Assembly: GCA_025363575.1 (NCBI GenBank)
Contig: JANYDM010000165.1
Coordinates: 1 to 16,634 of the forward strand
Length of the DNA stretch: 16,634 nucleotides
Reading direction: 5' to 3'
Source: Betaproteobacteria bacterium
GTDB taxonomy: Bacteria; Pseudomonadota; Gammaproteobacteria; Burkholderiales; SG8-41
Shown here: positions 1 through 7,675 of the stretch, piece after piece
Position numbering within the stretch: position 1 is the stretch's first letter
Layout: each line of letters opens with the position of its first letter
Translations under genes and position numbers: made by a program
The notes under the pieces: model-generated
What the model was told of the DNA's origin: nothing
Seen by the model: the letters and a program-made list of their open reading frames with translations, nothing else
Database searches by the model: none

Positions 1-115
1 CCCGTATGTAGATCGAACCAAGAGATATTATCGAAGAAGGTGGGCGAGCGTTCGATTGACTAGCACCTAGAGACTTTCCCATGTAGGCGGACAGTAACGT
101 GCAACTGTCCACTTA

Positions 116-1738
116 ATGAGCATCTCGGGACTGCATGTCACCATGATATCGGGGCTCGCATTCGCGCTCGTCTATTGGGCATGGCGGCGCAGCGCGGGCC
201 TGACCTTGGGGCTGCCGGCGCGCAAAGCCGCCGCGGTGGCAGGACTGCTGGCCGCCATCGCGTATGCGTGGCTGTCCGGATATGCGGTGCCGGCGCAGCG
301 CACTGTGTACATGCTCGCGGTCGTTGCCGCCGCGCTGTGGAGCGGGCGCCTGAGCTCCGCGTCCGTCGTATTGTGTGCGGCGCTCTTTGTCGTCGTGCTG
401 ATTGACCCGTGGGCCGTGCTCGCGCCCGGTTTCTGGCTGTCGTTCGGCGCCGTCGGTCTCATCCTGTATGTGAGCGTCGGCCGCATCGGGCAGGAACACT
501 GGTTCAGCGCATGGGCTCGCGTGCAGTGGACGATTACGCTCGGGCTGGTTCCGCTGCTGCTCGCGCTGTTCCAGCAGATCTCGCTGGTATCGCCGCTCGC
601 CAACGCGGTGGCAATCCCGGTCGTGAGCCTTGTCGTCGTGCCGTTGACCCTGGTCGGCGTGCTGCTGCCATTCGATCTCGTGCTGCACCTCGCGCACTTC
701 GTGATGGCGCTGTGCGGGGGCATGCTCGAATGTATGAGCGCGTTGCCGCTGGCCGTGTGGCAGCAGCATGCGCCGCCGCAGTGGACGGTGGCCGTGGCTA
801 TGGCGGCCATCCTGTGGTTGATGCTGCCGCGAGGTTTCCCGGCGCGCTGGGTAGGTGTTGCCGGACTGCTGCCGCTATTTCTCGTTGAGCCCGCGCTGCC
901 CGCGCCGGGCGAGTTGAAGTTGACGGTGCTTGACGTCGGGCAGGGGCTGGCAGTCGTCGCGCAGACGCGCAATCATGCGTTGCTCTACGACGCGGGCCCC
1001 GCGTACGGTCCGCAGATCGACAGCGGCAACCGGGTCATCGTGCCGTACTTGCGCGCGAGCGGCGTGCGCGTGCTGAGCGGCATGATCGTCAGTCACGGCG
1101 ACAACGATCACAGCGGCGGCGCCAACTCCGTGCTGCAGGCGATGGCACCGGAATGGCTCTTGACCTCGGTAGCAGCGGATCATCCATCGATCGCGCGTGC
1201 GGCGGCCGTCACTCGGTGCGAGGCGGGCAAGCTCTGGCAGTGGGACGGCGTTGAGTTCGAGTTGCTGCACCCGGCGCGCGAACACTATATGCGCGAAAAA
1301 TTCCGCGGCAACGATCGCGGCTGCGTGCTGCGCATCACGACCGGCGAGACCAGCGTTTTACTCGTCGCCGACATCGAGCAAAAATCCGAACGTGAATTGC
1401 TCGCGAGTGTACCGGACAAGCTGCCTGCGCGGGTGCTGTTGGTGCCGCATCACGGCAGCCGCACATCATCGTCGCCCGATTTCGTGACGCGCGTCAATCC
1501 TGCATTCGCTTTGGTCGCGGCGGGCTACAGAAACCGCTTTGGCCACCCCAAGGACGAAGTGCTCGACCGTTATCGCGCGCTCGGCAGCCGCATTTTCCGC
1601 ACGGACCTCGACGGTGCATTGATCGTCGAAGTAACCGGCGATGGTGCGATCAGCGTTCAGCGCTATCGCGCGATGTATCGCAGATACTGGCATGCGGGCC
1701 TCGAAAATCCCGACTTGCTGGAGGAAGAGCCCGAATAG
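116..1738 (+). CDS. comEC: ComEC/Rec2 family DNA internalization protein, 5'-truncated
   Basis: ComEC forms the inner-membrane channel that carries single-stranded DNA into the cytoplasm during natural transformation. The 540 readable residues hold the second part of the competence domain, with a run of hydrophobic membrane segments from about 1 to 260. A metallo-beta-lactamase-like domain follows from about 268, with the start LTVLDVGQG and the metal motif HGDNDH at 327-332; a later VPHHGS also fits. Family members are usually 700-800 residues, so roughly the first 200 are missing. The ATG at 116 is not a true start: it lies inside the conserved HLMSISGLH segment, and matching residues (TVHL) can be read back to about base 104. 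An in-frame TAA at 95-97 then ends the frame. The family call is firm; whether the gene is intact upstream cannot be told. It converges on the hydrolase and remnant region. Confidence 0.9.
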   Translation: MSISGLHVTMISGLAFALVYWAWRRSAGLTLGLPARKAAAVAGLLAAIAYAWLSGYAVPAQRTVYMLAVVAAALWSGRLSSASVVLCAALFVVVLIDPWAVLAPGFWLSFGAVGLILYVSVGRIGQEHWFSAWARVQWTITLGLVPLLLALFQQISLVSPLANAVAIPVVSLVVVPLTLVGVLLPFDLVLHLAHFVMALCGGMLECMSALPLAVWQQHAPPQWTVAVAMAAILWLMLPRGFPARWVGVAGLLPLFLVEPALPAPGELKLTVLDVGQGLAVVAQTRNHALLYDAGPAYGPQIDSGNRVIVPYLRASGVRVLSGMIVSHGDNDHSGGANSVLQAMAPEWLLTSVAADHPSIARAAAVTRCEAGKLWQWDGVEFELLHPAREHYMREKFRGNDRGCVLRITTGETSVLLVADIEQKSERELLASVPDKLPARVLLVPHHGSRTSSSPDFVTRVNPAFALVAAGYRNRFGHPKDEVLDRYRALGSRIFRTDLDGALIVEVTGDGAISVQRYRAMYRRYWHAGLENPDLLEEEPE

Positions 1739-1752
1739 CTGCGCACTGCGTT

Positions 1753-2120
1753 CTATTTCGCCCGCAGAATATAGGCCGGGTCGTCCGAGAACCAGATCGT
1801 CGGGCAGCCATCGGGCGCGACGCCGACAAAGTCGGAAGGGGTACTGACTTGGTCGAAGGCCTGGCTGTTGCCGTTCCATTTGGCTGGATGCGGAACGCTG
1901 TCGAAGCTCGCCGTAATGTAAAGCGATCCGTCCTGCCCGCCGGCAATATCAAAAGCCTGTTGCCCGGCCGAGGGGCGTTTTTGAGCGACGTTGTTGACGA
2001 TCTGCCGGACGGTGTTGAAGTTGTCGATCACCCAGACGTCGCCGCTGCGCGTAATGCGAGCTATATCACTTACTTCAATTTGATCTTGCAGAAGAGGTAA
2101 GCGCTGGTCGACGTCATGGG
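1753..2120 (-). pseudogene. Remnant of a beta-propeller (tectonin-like) protein
   Basis: This 380-base gap between comEC and the hydrolase holds no intact gene. On the - strand an open frame ending in TAG at 1753-1755 encodes about 115 residues with repeating propeller-like units: DIARITRSGDVWVID, then FDIAGGQDGSLYIT with AKWNG, then FVGVAPDGCPTIWF. The recurring hydrophobic-x-x-x-D/S-G-x-hydrophobic spacing resembles tectonin or similar beta-propeller blades. There is no start codon or ribosome site for it; further upstream the frame only runs out of frame through the hydrolase gene. A 15-codon ORF in another frame (ATG at 2117, TAA at 2070) begins 3 bases after the hydrolase stop and could be the frameshifted front of the same gene. 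I infer a decayed C-terminal fragment. The + strand frame at 1849-2100 looks like a shadow. Family assignment is by pattern only. Confidence 0.45.
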
Positions 2121-2912
2121 TTATGCGAGAAATTCGATCAGGGCATCGAGCACCGCGTCGGGCTGCTCGGCCATCATCGCGTGACCAGTGCCTTCGAGCG
2201 TAACGGTGCACGCATGCGGTATACGGGCAACAAGTTCCTGCGTGCTGCGCGGCGGCGTCATCTGGTCGCGCTTGCCGCTAATCACCAGCAAGGGGCATTT
2301 GACGCGGGCGGCAGCGTCCGCGCCTTGCGTATATTCATTGCAGGCGTTGAAGTCGGCGTACAGCACGTCATTGGCCTGACGTTCCATTAAGCGCAGACTC
2401 ATGCCGAGCATCCACATGCCGGGGGCGGTGTTACCGCCGAGTTGGGCGCGATTGCCATGCGACCACAGATTGATCATATCAAGCGCAGCATGATCGTTCG
2501 CTTTGGCCGCTTGCAACAGCGGCGCTGCAACGGCCATGGGTGCTGCGCTGCCGAGCAACACCAGTTTGTCTATACGCGACGGCGCGCGTGCCGCGAATTC
2601 GAGCGCGATAAGCGAGCCCATGCTGTGACCGACGATGCTCGCCCGCTGGATATGCGTCGCATCGAGCAATTGCGCAATCCATGCAGCCATCGCCGCGATG
2701 GTGACTAGCGGCGGGCCGGACGAGCGGCCGTGCCCGGGCAAATCGGGCACGAGCACGTTATGACCATGGTATGCGAAGTAGCGGCTTTGCAGTGCCCACG
2801 CGCTGTGATCCTGCTCACCGCCGTGGATGAATACGACGGCCGGCAATGCAGTGTCGATTTCGTGGCCCGCGGTGTAGACGTAAGCGCTGCTGCCTCGTAC
2901 GTCGAGTTTCAT
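2121..2912 (-). CDS. Alpha/beta hydrolase
   Basis: A 263-residue single-domain alpha/beta hydrolase, probably cytoplasmic, with no signal peptide. Visible hallmarks are the oxyanion region VVFIHGG near 26-33, PDLPGHGRS near 56-64, the nucleophile elbow GHSMG near 95-99, the acid in SGKRDQMTP and the histidine in GTGHAMM near the C-terminus, so the catalytic triad is complete. Esterase, haloperoxidase-like and carbon-carbon hydrolase members share these motifs, so the substrate cannot be named. The ATG at 2912 is only 5 bases after the metY stop and has no clear Shine-Dalgarno sequence, which suggests it is translated by coupling to metY on one transcript. It is too short and too different to be the homoserine acetyltransferase MetX, despite the company of metY. 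Confidence 0.88.
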   Translation of the reverse strand: MKLDVRGSSAYVYTAGHEIDTALPAVVFIHGGEQDHSAWALQSRYFAYHGHNVLVPDLPGHGRSSGPPLVTIAAMAAWIAQLLDATHIQRASIVGHSMGSLIALEFAARAPSRIDKLVLLGSAAPMAVAAPLLQAAKANDHAALDMINLWSHGNRAQLGGNTAPGMWMLGMSLRLMERQANDVLYADFNACNEYTQGADAAARVKCPLLVISGKRDQMTPPRSTQELVARIPHACTVTLEGTGHAMMAEQPDAVLDALIEFLA

Positions 2913-2917
2913 GCGGA

Positions 2918-4213
2918 TTAGGTTTTTTGTGATGCGTAAAGCGCGCGACCGAGATCCTCGATCAAGTCGTCCGCGTCTTCGAGACCGATCGACAGTCTGA
3001 CCGTGCCCGCGGTGATGCCGGCCGCGCGCAGCGCTGCTTCGTCCATGCGGTAGTGGGTGGTGCTCGCGGGATGAATCACCAGCGATTTGGCGTCGCCCAC
3101 ATTGGCGAGATGCGAAAACACGCGCAGCGTGTCGATGAAGCGGCGGCCTGCCGCACGTCCGCCCTTGACGCTGAATGTGAAGATCGCGCCGCAGCCCTTG
3201 GGCAGCAGCTTTTTCGCAAGCTCATGGTCGGGATGTCCGGGCAGTTCCGGATAAGTTACCAACTCGACTGCATCGTGCTGATTGAGAAAGGCAACTATCT
3301 TGCGTGTGTTCTCAATATGTCTATGCATGCGCAGCGGCAGCGTTTCCAGGCCTTGCAGAATATAAAATGCATTCGTCGGACTCATGCATGCGCCGAAATC
3401 GCGCAGGCCTTCGCGCCGCGCGCGCAGGAGAAACGCGGCGACGGTCGACTCTTCGTCGAACACCATGCCGTGGAAACCCTGGTAGGGCTCGGACAGCAGC
3501 GGAAATTTTCCCGATGCTTCCCAGTCGAATTTTCCGCTGTCCACCAGCACGCCGCCGATCGCGATGCCGTGCCCCCCGAGAAACTTCGTCGCCGAGTGAT
3601 AAACGAGGTCCGCGCCAAGCGCGAACGGTTGCATCAGGTACGGCGTCGTGAATGTCGCGTCGACCAGCAGCGGCAATCCTGCCGCATGCGCAACCTCCGA
3701 CACGCGCGGCACGTCCAGCACGTCCAGTCCCGGATTGCCCAGTGTCTCGCCAAAGATGAGCCGCGTATCTGGCCGGATCGCCCTGCGAAATGCGTCGACG
3801 TCGCGCGGATCGACGAACGTGGTTTCTATGCCGAAGCGCGGCAGAGTGTAATGCAGCAGGTTGTGCGATCCGCCATATAGCGCACTGGAAGCGACGATAT
3901 GCGAGCCTGCACCCATGAGCGTAACAATGGCGAGATGCAGTGCAGCCTGGCCGCTTGCTGTCGCGATTGCGCCGATGCCGCCCTCGAGCGCGGCCACGCG
4001 CTCTTCGAGTACAGCGCAAGTCGGATTGGAAATGCGCGAATACACATGGCCCGCCCGCTCCATGTTGAAAAGCGCCGCGGCCTGATCCGTGTCCTTGAAG
4101 ACAAAACTCGTGGTCTGATAAATCGGCGTCGCGCGCGCGCCGTAAAGCGGATCGGGTTGCTGGCCTGCATGCAGGCTCAACGTATCGAAGCCGAACGATT
4201 TGGGAGCAGCCAT
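2918..4213 (-). CDS. metY: O-acetylhomoserine sulfhydrylase / aminocarboxypropyltransferase
   Basis: PLP-dependent Cys/Met-metabolism enzyme that joins sulfide (or methanethiol) to O-acetylhomoserine, giving homocysteine (or methionine) in the cytoplasm. The 431-residue length fits MetY (about 425-440). Seen are SLHAGQQPDP at the N-terminus, ATPIYQTTSF near 28-37, YSRISNPT near 58-65, the SGQAALH loop near 87-93, and the PLP lysine in HSATKFLGG at about 210. The C-terminal SLVIHPASTTH and GTVRLSIGLED are typical. I chose the start at 4213 rather than an upstream ATG at 4243 because GGAGG lies a few bases before it and the protein then begins MAAPKSFGFDT, as in relatives. It is first in a two-gene unit with the hydrolase. 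O-succinylhomoserine sulfhydrylase (MetZ) is a less likely alternative because that enzyme is usually shorter. Confidence 0.93.
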   Translation of the reverse strand: MAAPKSFGFDTLSLHAGQQPDPLYGARATPIYQTTSFVFKDTDQAAALFNMERAGHVYSRISNPTCAVLEERVAALEGGIGAIATASGQAALHLAIVTLMGAGSHIVASSALYGGSHNLLHYTLPRFGIETTFVDPRDVDAFRRAIRPDTRLIFGETLGNPGLDVLDVPRVSEVAHAAGLPLLVDATFTTPYLMQPFALGADLVYHSATKFLGGHGIAIGGVLVDSGKFDWEASGKFPLLSEPYQGFHGMVFDEESTVAAFLLRARREGLRDFGACMSPTNAFYILQGLETLPLRMHRHIENTRKIVAFLNQHDAVELVTYPELPGHPDHELAKKLLPKGCGAIFTFSVKGGRAAGRRFIDTLRVFSHLANVGDAKSLVIHPASTTHYRMDEAALRAAGITAGTVRLSIGLEDADDLIEDLGRALYASQKT

Positions 4214-4233
4214 GGGTCCTCCACTGAAGGCCC

Positions 4234-4239
4234 ATTGTA
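4234..4239 (-). promoter_or_regulatory. Candidate -10 box for metY, inside a small palindrome
   Basis: Read on the - strand the site is TACAAT, preceded by TT, ending 20 bases before the metY ATG at 4213. It sits inside the inverted repeat CCATTG-TAA-CAATGG (4232-4246), which could be an operator or simply a small hairpin. The -35 region at the right spacing (ACCGGC) is poor, so an activator might be needed. This is inference from position and sequence only. Confidence 0.4.
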
Positions 4240-4309
4240 ACAATGGAGGGAAGGGCGCCGGTGGAGCGGAAACGGCGACGCTGCGACGCGCCGGGTAAAT
4301 GCGCGATGT

Positions 4310-4717
4310 CTAGAACTTGCGGTTAAGCATAATCCCCGGCGTGCGCTTGGGCTGCAGACCCAGCACACTGTTCGGGCTCAACTCGATGACGGAGGGCGCA
4401 TTGAGATTCAGGCCGACACCGACGCCCCACTGGCTTTTTTCGTCGAGCGGCATGACGACGCCTTTGGCCTGGTGGTTGTAATCGAGCCCGAAAGGCAATG
4501 AGATACCAGTGGAACTGCTGCCGGAGCCGGACTGCGGCTTCAACCCGAGGTTGCTGGGTGCAAAACGCAAACGCAACGTGTCGGCGTCAAGATTGACAGG
4601 CGGATGCAGATTGGCTGGCGGAGAGACCGTGTCGCGCGATTCCTGCGCCGCGCATGTGGTGATAAGCGCGCCCTCAGCAATCAAAGTTGCCGCAATCAGC
4701 ATCAGCAATCGATACAT
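4310..4717 (-). CDS. Small secreted protein of unknown function
   Basis: I do not recognise this 135-residue protein. It begins MYRLLMLIAATLIAEGALITTCAAQ, written here in two parts: a short basic start (MYRL) then a hydrophobic core ending in CAAQ, which is a clear Sec signal peptide with probable cleavage near residue 25. The mature part is Pro/Asn-rich at first (SPPANLHPPVNLD), has a Gly/Ser linker (SGSGSSSTG), then alternating hydrophobic and small residues (WGVGVGLNLN) that look beta-rich, and ends LNRKF. An aromatic C-terminus with beta character could mean an outer-membrane or periplasmic protein, but it is short for a barrel. The start at 4717 is preferred over 4795 because it gives the signal peptide and has AGGGG upstream. 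It lies 96 bases before metY, transcribed the same way, with no terminator between. Confidence 0.7.
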   Translation of the reverse strand: MYRLLMLIAATLIAEGALITTCAAQESRDTVSPPANLHPPVNLDADTLRLRFAPSNLGLKPQSGSGSSSTGISLPFGLDYNHQAKGVVMPLDEKSQWGVGVGLNLNAPSVIELSPNSVLGLQPKRTPGIMLNRKF

Positions 4718-4739
4718 CGTTGCGCCCCTGGCTATTTGT

Positions 4740-4777
4740 TTTATACCGGACCGTCGACAATCTTCCTCGAGTCCGGT
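4740..4777 (-). promoter_or_regulatory. Candidate promoter and inverted repeat upstream of the secreted-protein gene
   Basis: On the - strand a TATAAA box (4740-4745) lies 22 bases before the ATG at 4717. Next to it is a perfect 7-base inverted repeat, ACCGGAC (4745-4751) and GTCCGGT (4771-4777), separated by 19 bases, which covers the expected -35 area. This might be an operator for a dimeric regulator. No good -35 hexamer is seen. Low confidence. Confidence 0.3.
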
Positions 4778-4825
4778 GGATGACCGTATTATCAACCCGG
4801 AAGCGTGACTTTTTCAACAGGCTCG

Positions 4826-5401
4826 TTAAGGTCGTGACCGGGCAGCTTGGTGTCGAAAACATGAGGTTAGGTGGTCGTTTACGATCCCCGTCGCCTGCAT
4901 GAATGCGTAACAGATGGTGGTGCCCACGAAGCGAAAACCCAGTCCTTTCAGATCTTTGCTTATTTTATCTGATAAATCAGTTGAACCCGGAACATCGCCG
5001 GCGCTGCGCCTGCGTGCGAGCAGCGGTTTGCCGTCGACGAACTGCCATAGAAAGCTGTCGAAAGAGCCAAAACGCTTTTGCACCGCAACAAACGCACGTG
5101 CATTGCTGACTGCGGATTCTATTTTCAAGCGGTTGCGCACGACTCCAGGATTGCGGATGAGAGCAGAGATTTTGCGTTTGTCATAGCGCGCAACTTCTTT
5201 CGGATCGAAACCCGCGAACGCCGCGCGATAATTTTCGCGCTTTTTGAGAACGATGCTCCAAGACAGTCCCGCCTGGGCGCCTTCTAGCACCAGGAATTCG
5301 AACAAAACGCGATCATCATGCACCGGCACGCCCCATTCGGTGTCGTGATAGCGGACCATCAGCGGATCGGTCCCGGCCCAGGTGCAGCGCTGTGGCGTCA
5401 T
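4826..5401 (-). CDS. tag: DNA-3-methyladenine glycosylase I
   Basis: Base-excision repair enzyme that removes 3-methyladenine from alkylated DNA by cutting the N-glycosidic bond. The 191 residues match the Tag family along the whole length: RCTWAGTDPL at the N-terminus, YHDTEWGVP near 18-26, LEGAQAGLSW near 39-48, LKKRENYRAAF near 52-62, and FRFVGTTICYAFMQATGIVNDH near the C-terminus (only partly quoted here as FVGTTICY and VNDH). The zinc-clasp ligands known from Tag are all present: Cys6, His19, and the H-x3-C of DHLTSC. Glu39 and the aromatic residues of the base pocket also appear kept. It is transcribed divergently from relA across 87 bases. The Shine-Dalgarno signal is weak. Confidence 0.95.
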   Translation of the reverse strand: MTPQRCTWAGTDPLMVRYHDTEWGVPVHDDRVLFEFLVLEGAQAGLSWSIVLKKRENYRAAFAGFDPKEVARYDKRKISALIRNPGVVRNRLKIESAVSNARAFVAVQKRFGSFDSFLWQFVDGKPLLARRRSAGDVPGSTDLSDKISKDLKGLGFRFVGTTICYAFMQATGIVNDHLTSCFRHQAARSRP

Positions 5402-5427
5402 GCCGAATTATCGCAGATGAAGTCGCG

Positions 5428-5433
5428 TAAAAT
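5428..5433 (+). promoter_or_regulatory. Weak candidate -10 box for relA
   Basis: TAAAAT lies in the tag-relA gap. A start of transcription near 5440 would fit a relA start at 5459 or 5489 but not at 5417. No good -35 hexamer precedes it. On the other strand GATAAT with an upstream TG (5405-5413) ends about 5 bases before the tag ATG, so tag might have a very short or absent leader. Both are inference. Confidence 0.25.
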
Positions 5434-5488
5434 CGCGGAGCTGAACAACACTACCGGCATGCACGACCGCGGGCCGGAAAATAGACAC

Positions 5489-7675
5489 ATGGCGAACGCG
5501 CCCCATTTGAAACTTGTCACTGGCCCTGACACCGCGCAAGGTGTTGCGTGGCTGGAGACGCTCGCGCCGGACTACGCGCCTTCGGACATCGACCTGCTTG
5601 CGCGCGCGCTTAATTGGGTGACGCCGTTGCTGCACGGCAAGGCAGCGACAAGCGGCGAGCCCGCCCTCGAGCATGCCTTGAACGTTGCCGCCATGCTACG
5701 CGAACTCAGGCTTGGGGCCGACTGCCTTGCGGCAAGCCTGCTGGCGCCTGCGGCGACTAATCACGAACGGGTAATCTCGGTGCGCGACGGGTTCGGCGCG
5801 CAGGTTGCCGAACTCGCGGACGGCGTCGAGCGCATGGCATTGATCGGCGATCTCGGCGATCTCGGCTACGGTACCGCGCGCGCGGACGGAGCAAACCAGC
5901 TCGAAGGCTTGCGCAAAATGTTGCTGGCTATGGCGCAGGACGTGCGTGTAGTGCTGATCAAACTTGCAGATCACACGCAGACCATGCGCGATGTCGTCAA
6001 GAGCGACGATGCCGGACTGCGCCATGCCATGGCGCGATTAGCGCGCGATATTTACGCGCCGCTCGCTAATCGCCTCGGCATCTGGCAATTCAAGTGGGAG
6101 CTGGATGATCTCGCGCTGCGCATACTGGAGCCTGCGATCTACAAGAAAATCGCCGCGCTGCTTGACGAGAAACGCCGCGATCGTGAGCACAACATCGAAG
6201 CCGCGATCGCGCGATTGCGCGCCGAATTCGCGCGCGTCGGCATCAGCGCGGAAATCAGCGGCAGGCCGAAACATATCTACAGCATCTACAACAAAATGCG
6301 CCGCAAAGAGGTCGGATTCGACGCGCTCTATGATGTGCGCGCCGTGCGGGTGCTCGTGGACGACGTCGGCGCCTGCTACGCCGCGCTCGATGTCGTGCAT
6401 CGCCTGTGGGCGCCGGTGCCCGCGGAATACGATGATTACATCGCGAAACCGAAAAACAACGACTACCGCTCACTGCATACGGCGGTCGTCGGCGATGAGG
6501 GCAAGCCGCTCGAGATCCAGATCCGCACGTTCGACATGCACCAGCACGCGGAGCTCGGCGTAGCGGCGCATTGGCGCTACAAGGACGGCTCGCGTGGCGA
6601 CGCAGGCTACGACGGGAAAATCGCATGGCTGCGGCAGATCGTCGAGTGGAAGGACGAGATCGCCGACGCTAACGGTGCGACAGCGCGTTTTCGTCTGGAT
6701 CTGTTCGCCGACACGATCTACGTTCTGACACCGCAGGGGCGCGTGATCGATTTGCCGCGCGACGCGACGCCGATCGATTTTGCCTACCACGTGCACACCG
6801 ATCTCGGGCATCGCTGCCGCGGCGCGCGCGTGGATGGCGCGATGGTGCCGCTCGATACGTCGCTCAAAAACGGCCAGCGTGTCGAAATCATCGCGGCGAA
6901 ACAGGGCGGGCCGAGCCGCGACTGGTTGAATCCCGCTCTGGGTTTCCTGAAAAGTGCGGGCGCGCGCGGCAAGGTCAGGCAGTGGTTCAACCGGCTGAAC
7001 CTCGAAGCGTCGATCGCGGAAGGGCGGGCGAACGTTGAAAAAGAACTGCAGCGTCAGGGCATGACCGGCGTGAGCCTCGATAAACTCGCGCAGACCCTGG
7101 GGTTCGCGAAGCTCAACGACTTTCTTGCCGAGACCGGCCGCGGCGAAATCAGCGCGCGGCAGATCCAGGTTGCGTTGCGCGAGGACGAGGCGTTGCCGGC
7201 CGTCAGCGAAGAAGCGCCTATCGTGCACAAGCCGCGCGCGCAGCCGGGCGGCATCCTGATCGTCGGCGTCGACAAGCTGCTTACCGTGCCCGCCAGATGC
7301 TGCAAGCCCGCGCCGCCCGATGCCATCATCGGATTCGTTTCGCGCGGCCGCGGCGTGACCATACACCGGCGCGGGTGCGACAATGTAAAGCGTCTGGCGG
7401 CAGAGCGCCTGATCGAGGCGGACTGGGGCGTCGCGGCGAACGCCACGTTCCCGGTCGACGTCGTGATAGAAGCGACCGACCGCACCGGCTTGCTGCGCGA
7501 TATCACCGAGATTTTTTCGCGCGAGCATATCAATGTGACTGCCACTAACACCGCGAGCCGCGATGCATCCGCGCGCATGGTGTTGACAGTGGAGATCGCC
7601 AACGTCGGCGCCCTAAAGCGTGTGCTGGCAATGGTGGCCAACGTGGCCGGCGTGACGCGCGCGGCGCGGCGCTAG
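5489..7675 (+). CDS. relA: GTP pyrophosphokinase RelA, (p)ppGpp synthetase
   Basis: Ribosome-associated enzyme that makes (p)ppGpp from ATP and GTP/GDP when uncharged tRNA accumulates, starting the stringent response. Numbered from the ATG at 5489 (728 residues): a degenerate hydrolase domain with LLAPAA at about 84-89 where bifunctional SpoT proteins have LLHDVVED; synthetase domain about 255-370 with GRPKHIYSIYNKM, the EYDD signature at 313-316 (E-x-D-D, typical of RelA; SpoT has R-x-K-D) and EIQIRT; TGS domain about 405-470; zinc-finger-like RCC...HRRGC about 603-630; C-terminal ACT domain about 655-725. It should therefore synthesise but not hydrolyse. Starts at 5417, 5459 and 5489 are all possible; 5489 has GGAAA 8 bases upstream and clears the overlap zone with tag, but the choice is uncertain. 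The stop overlaps that of the next gene. Confidence 0.95.
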   Translation: MANAPHLKLVTGPDTAQGVAWLETLAPDYAPSDIDLLARALNWVTPLLHGKAATSGEPALEHALNVAAMLRELRLGADCLAASLLAPAATNHERVISVRDGFGAQVAELADGVERMALIGDLGDLGYGTARADGANQLEGLRKMLLAMAQDVRVVLIKLADHTQTMRDVVKSDDAGLRHAMARLARDIYAPLANRLGIWQFKWELDDLALRILEPAIYKKIAALLDEKRRDREHNIEAAIARLRAEFARVGISAEISGRPKHIYSIYNKMRRKEVGFDALYDVRAVRVLVDDVGACYAALDVVHRLWAPVPAEYDDYIAKPKNNDYRSLHTAVVGDEGKPLEIQIRTFDMHQHAELGVAAHWRYKDGSRGDAGYDGKIAWLRQIVEWKDEIADANGATARFRLDLFADTIYVLTPQGRVIDLPRDATPIDFAYHVHTDLGHRCRGARVDGAMVPLDTSLKNGQRVEIIAAKQGGPSRDWLNPALGFLKSAGARGKVRQWFNRLNLEASIAEGRANVEKELQRQGMTGVSLDKLAQTLGFAKLNDFLAETGRGEISARQIQVALREDEALPAVSEEAPIVHKPRAQPGGILIVGVDKLLTVPARCCKPAPPDAIIGFVSRGRGVTIHRRGCDNVKRLAAERLIEADWGVAANATFPVDVVIEATDRTGLLRDITEIFSREHINVTATNTASRDASARMVLTVEIANVGALKRVLAMVANVAGVTRAARR

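Noticed and set aside
1849..2100. An 83-residue + strand ORF in the gap after comEC
   Set aside because: No recognisable domain and no ribosome site; the opposite strand shows propeller-like repeats, so this is probably its shadow.
3053..3880. A 275-residue + strand ORF opposite metY
   Set aside because: It is the antisense of a well-supported gene, with no domain and the Arg/His/Cys-rich look of GC-rich shadows.
4808..4826. CTTTTTCAACAGGCT-like sequence after tag, similar to stretches seen near some IS elements or terminators
   Set aside because: No inverted repeats, transposase or partner stem is seen nearby, so it supports neither a mobile element nor a terminator.
5318..5488. Longer relA starting at 5318
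   Set aside because: The extra part overlaps the 5' end of tag on the other strand and shows no RelA-like sequence.
6470..7528. A 352-residue - strand ORF opposite relA
   Set aside because: Antisense to the synthetase, TGS and zinc-finger regions; no independent support.
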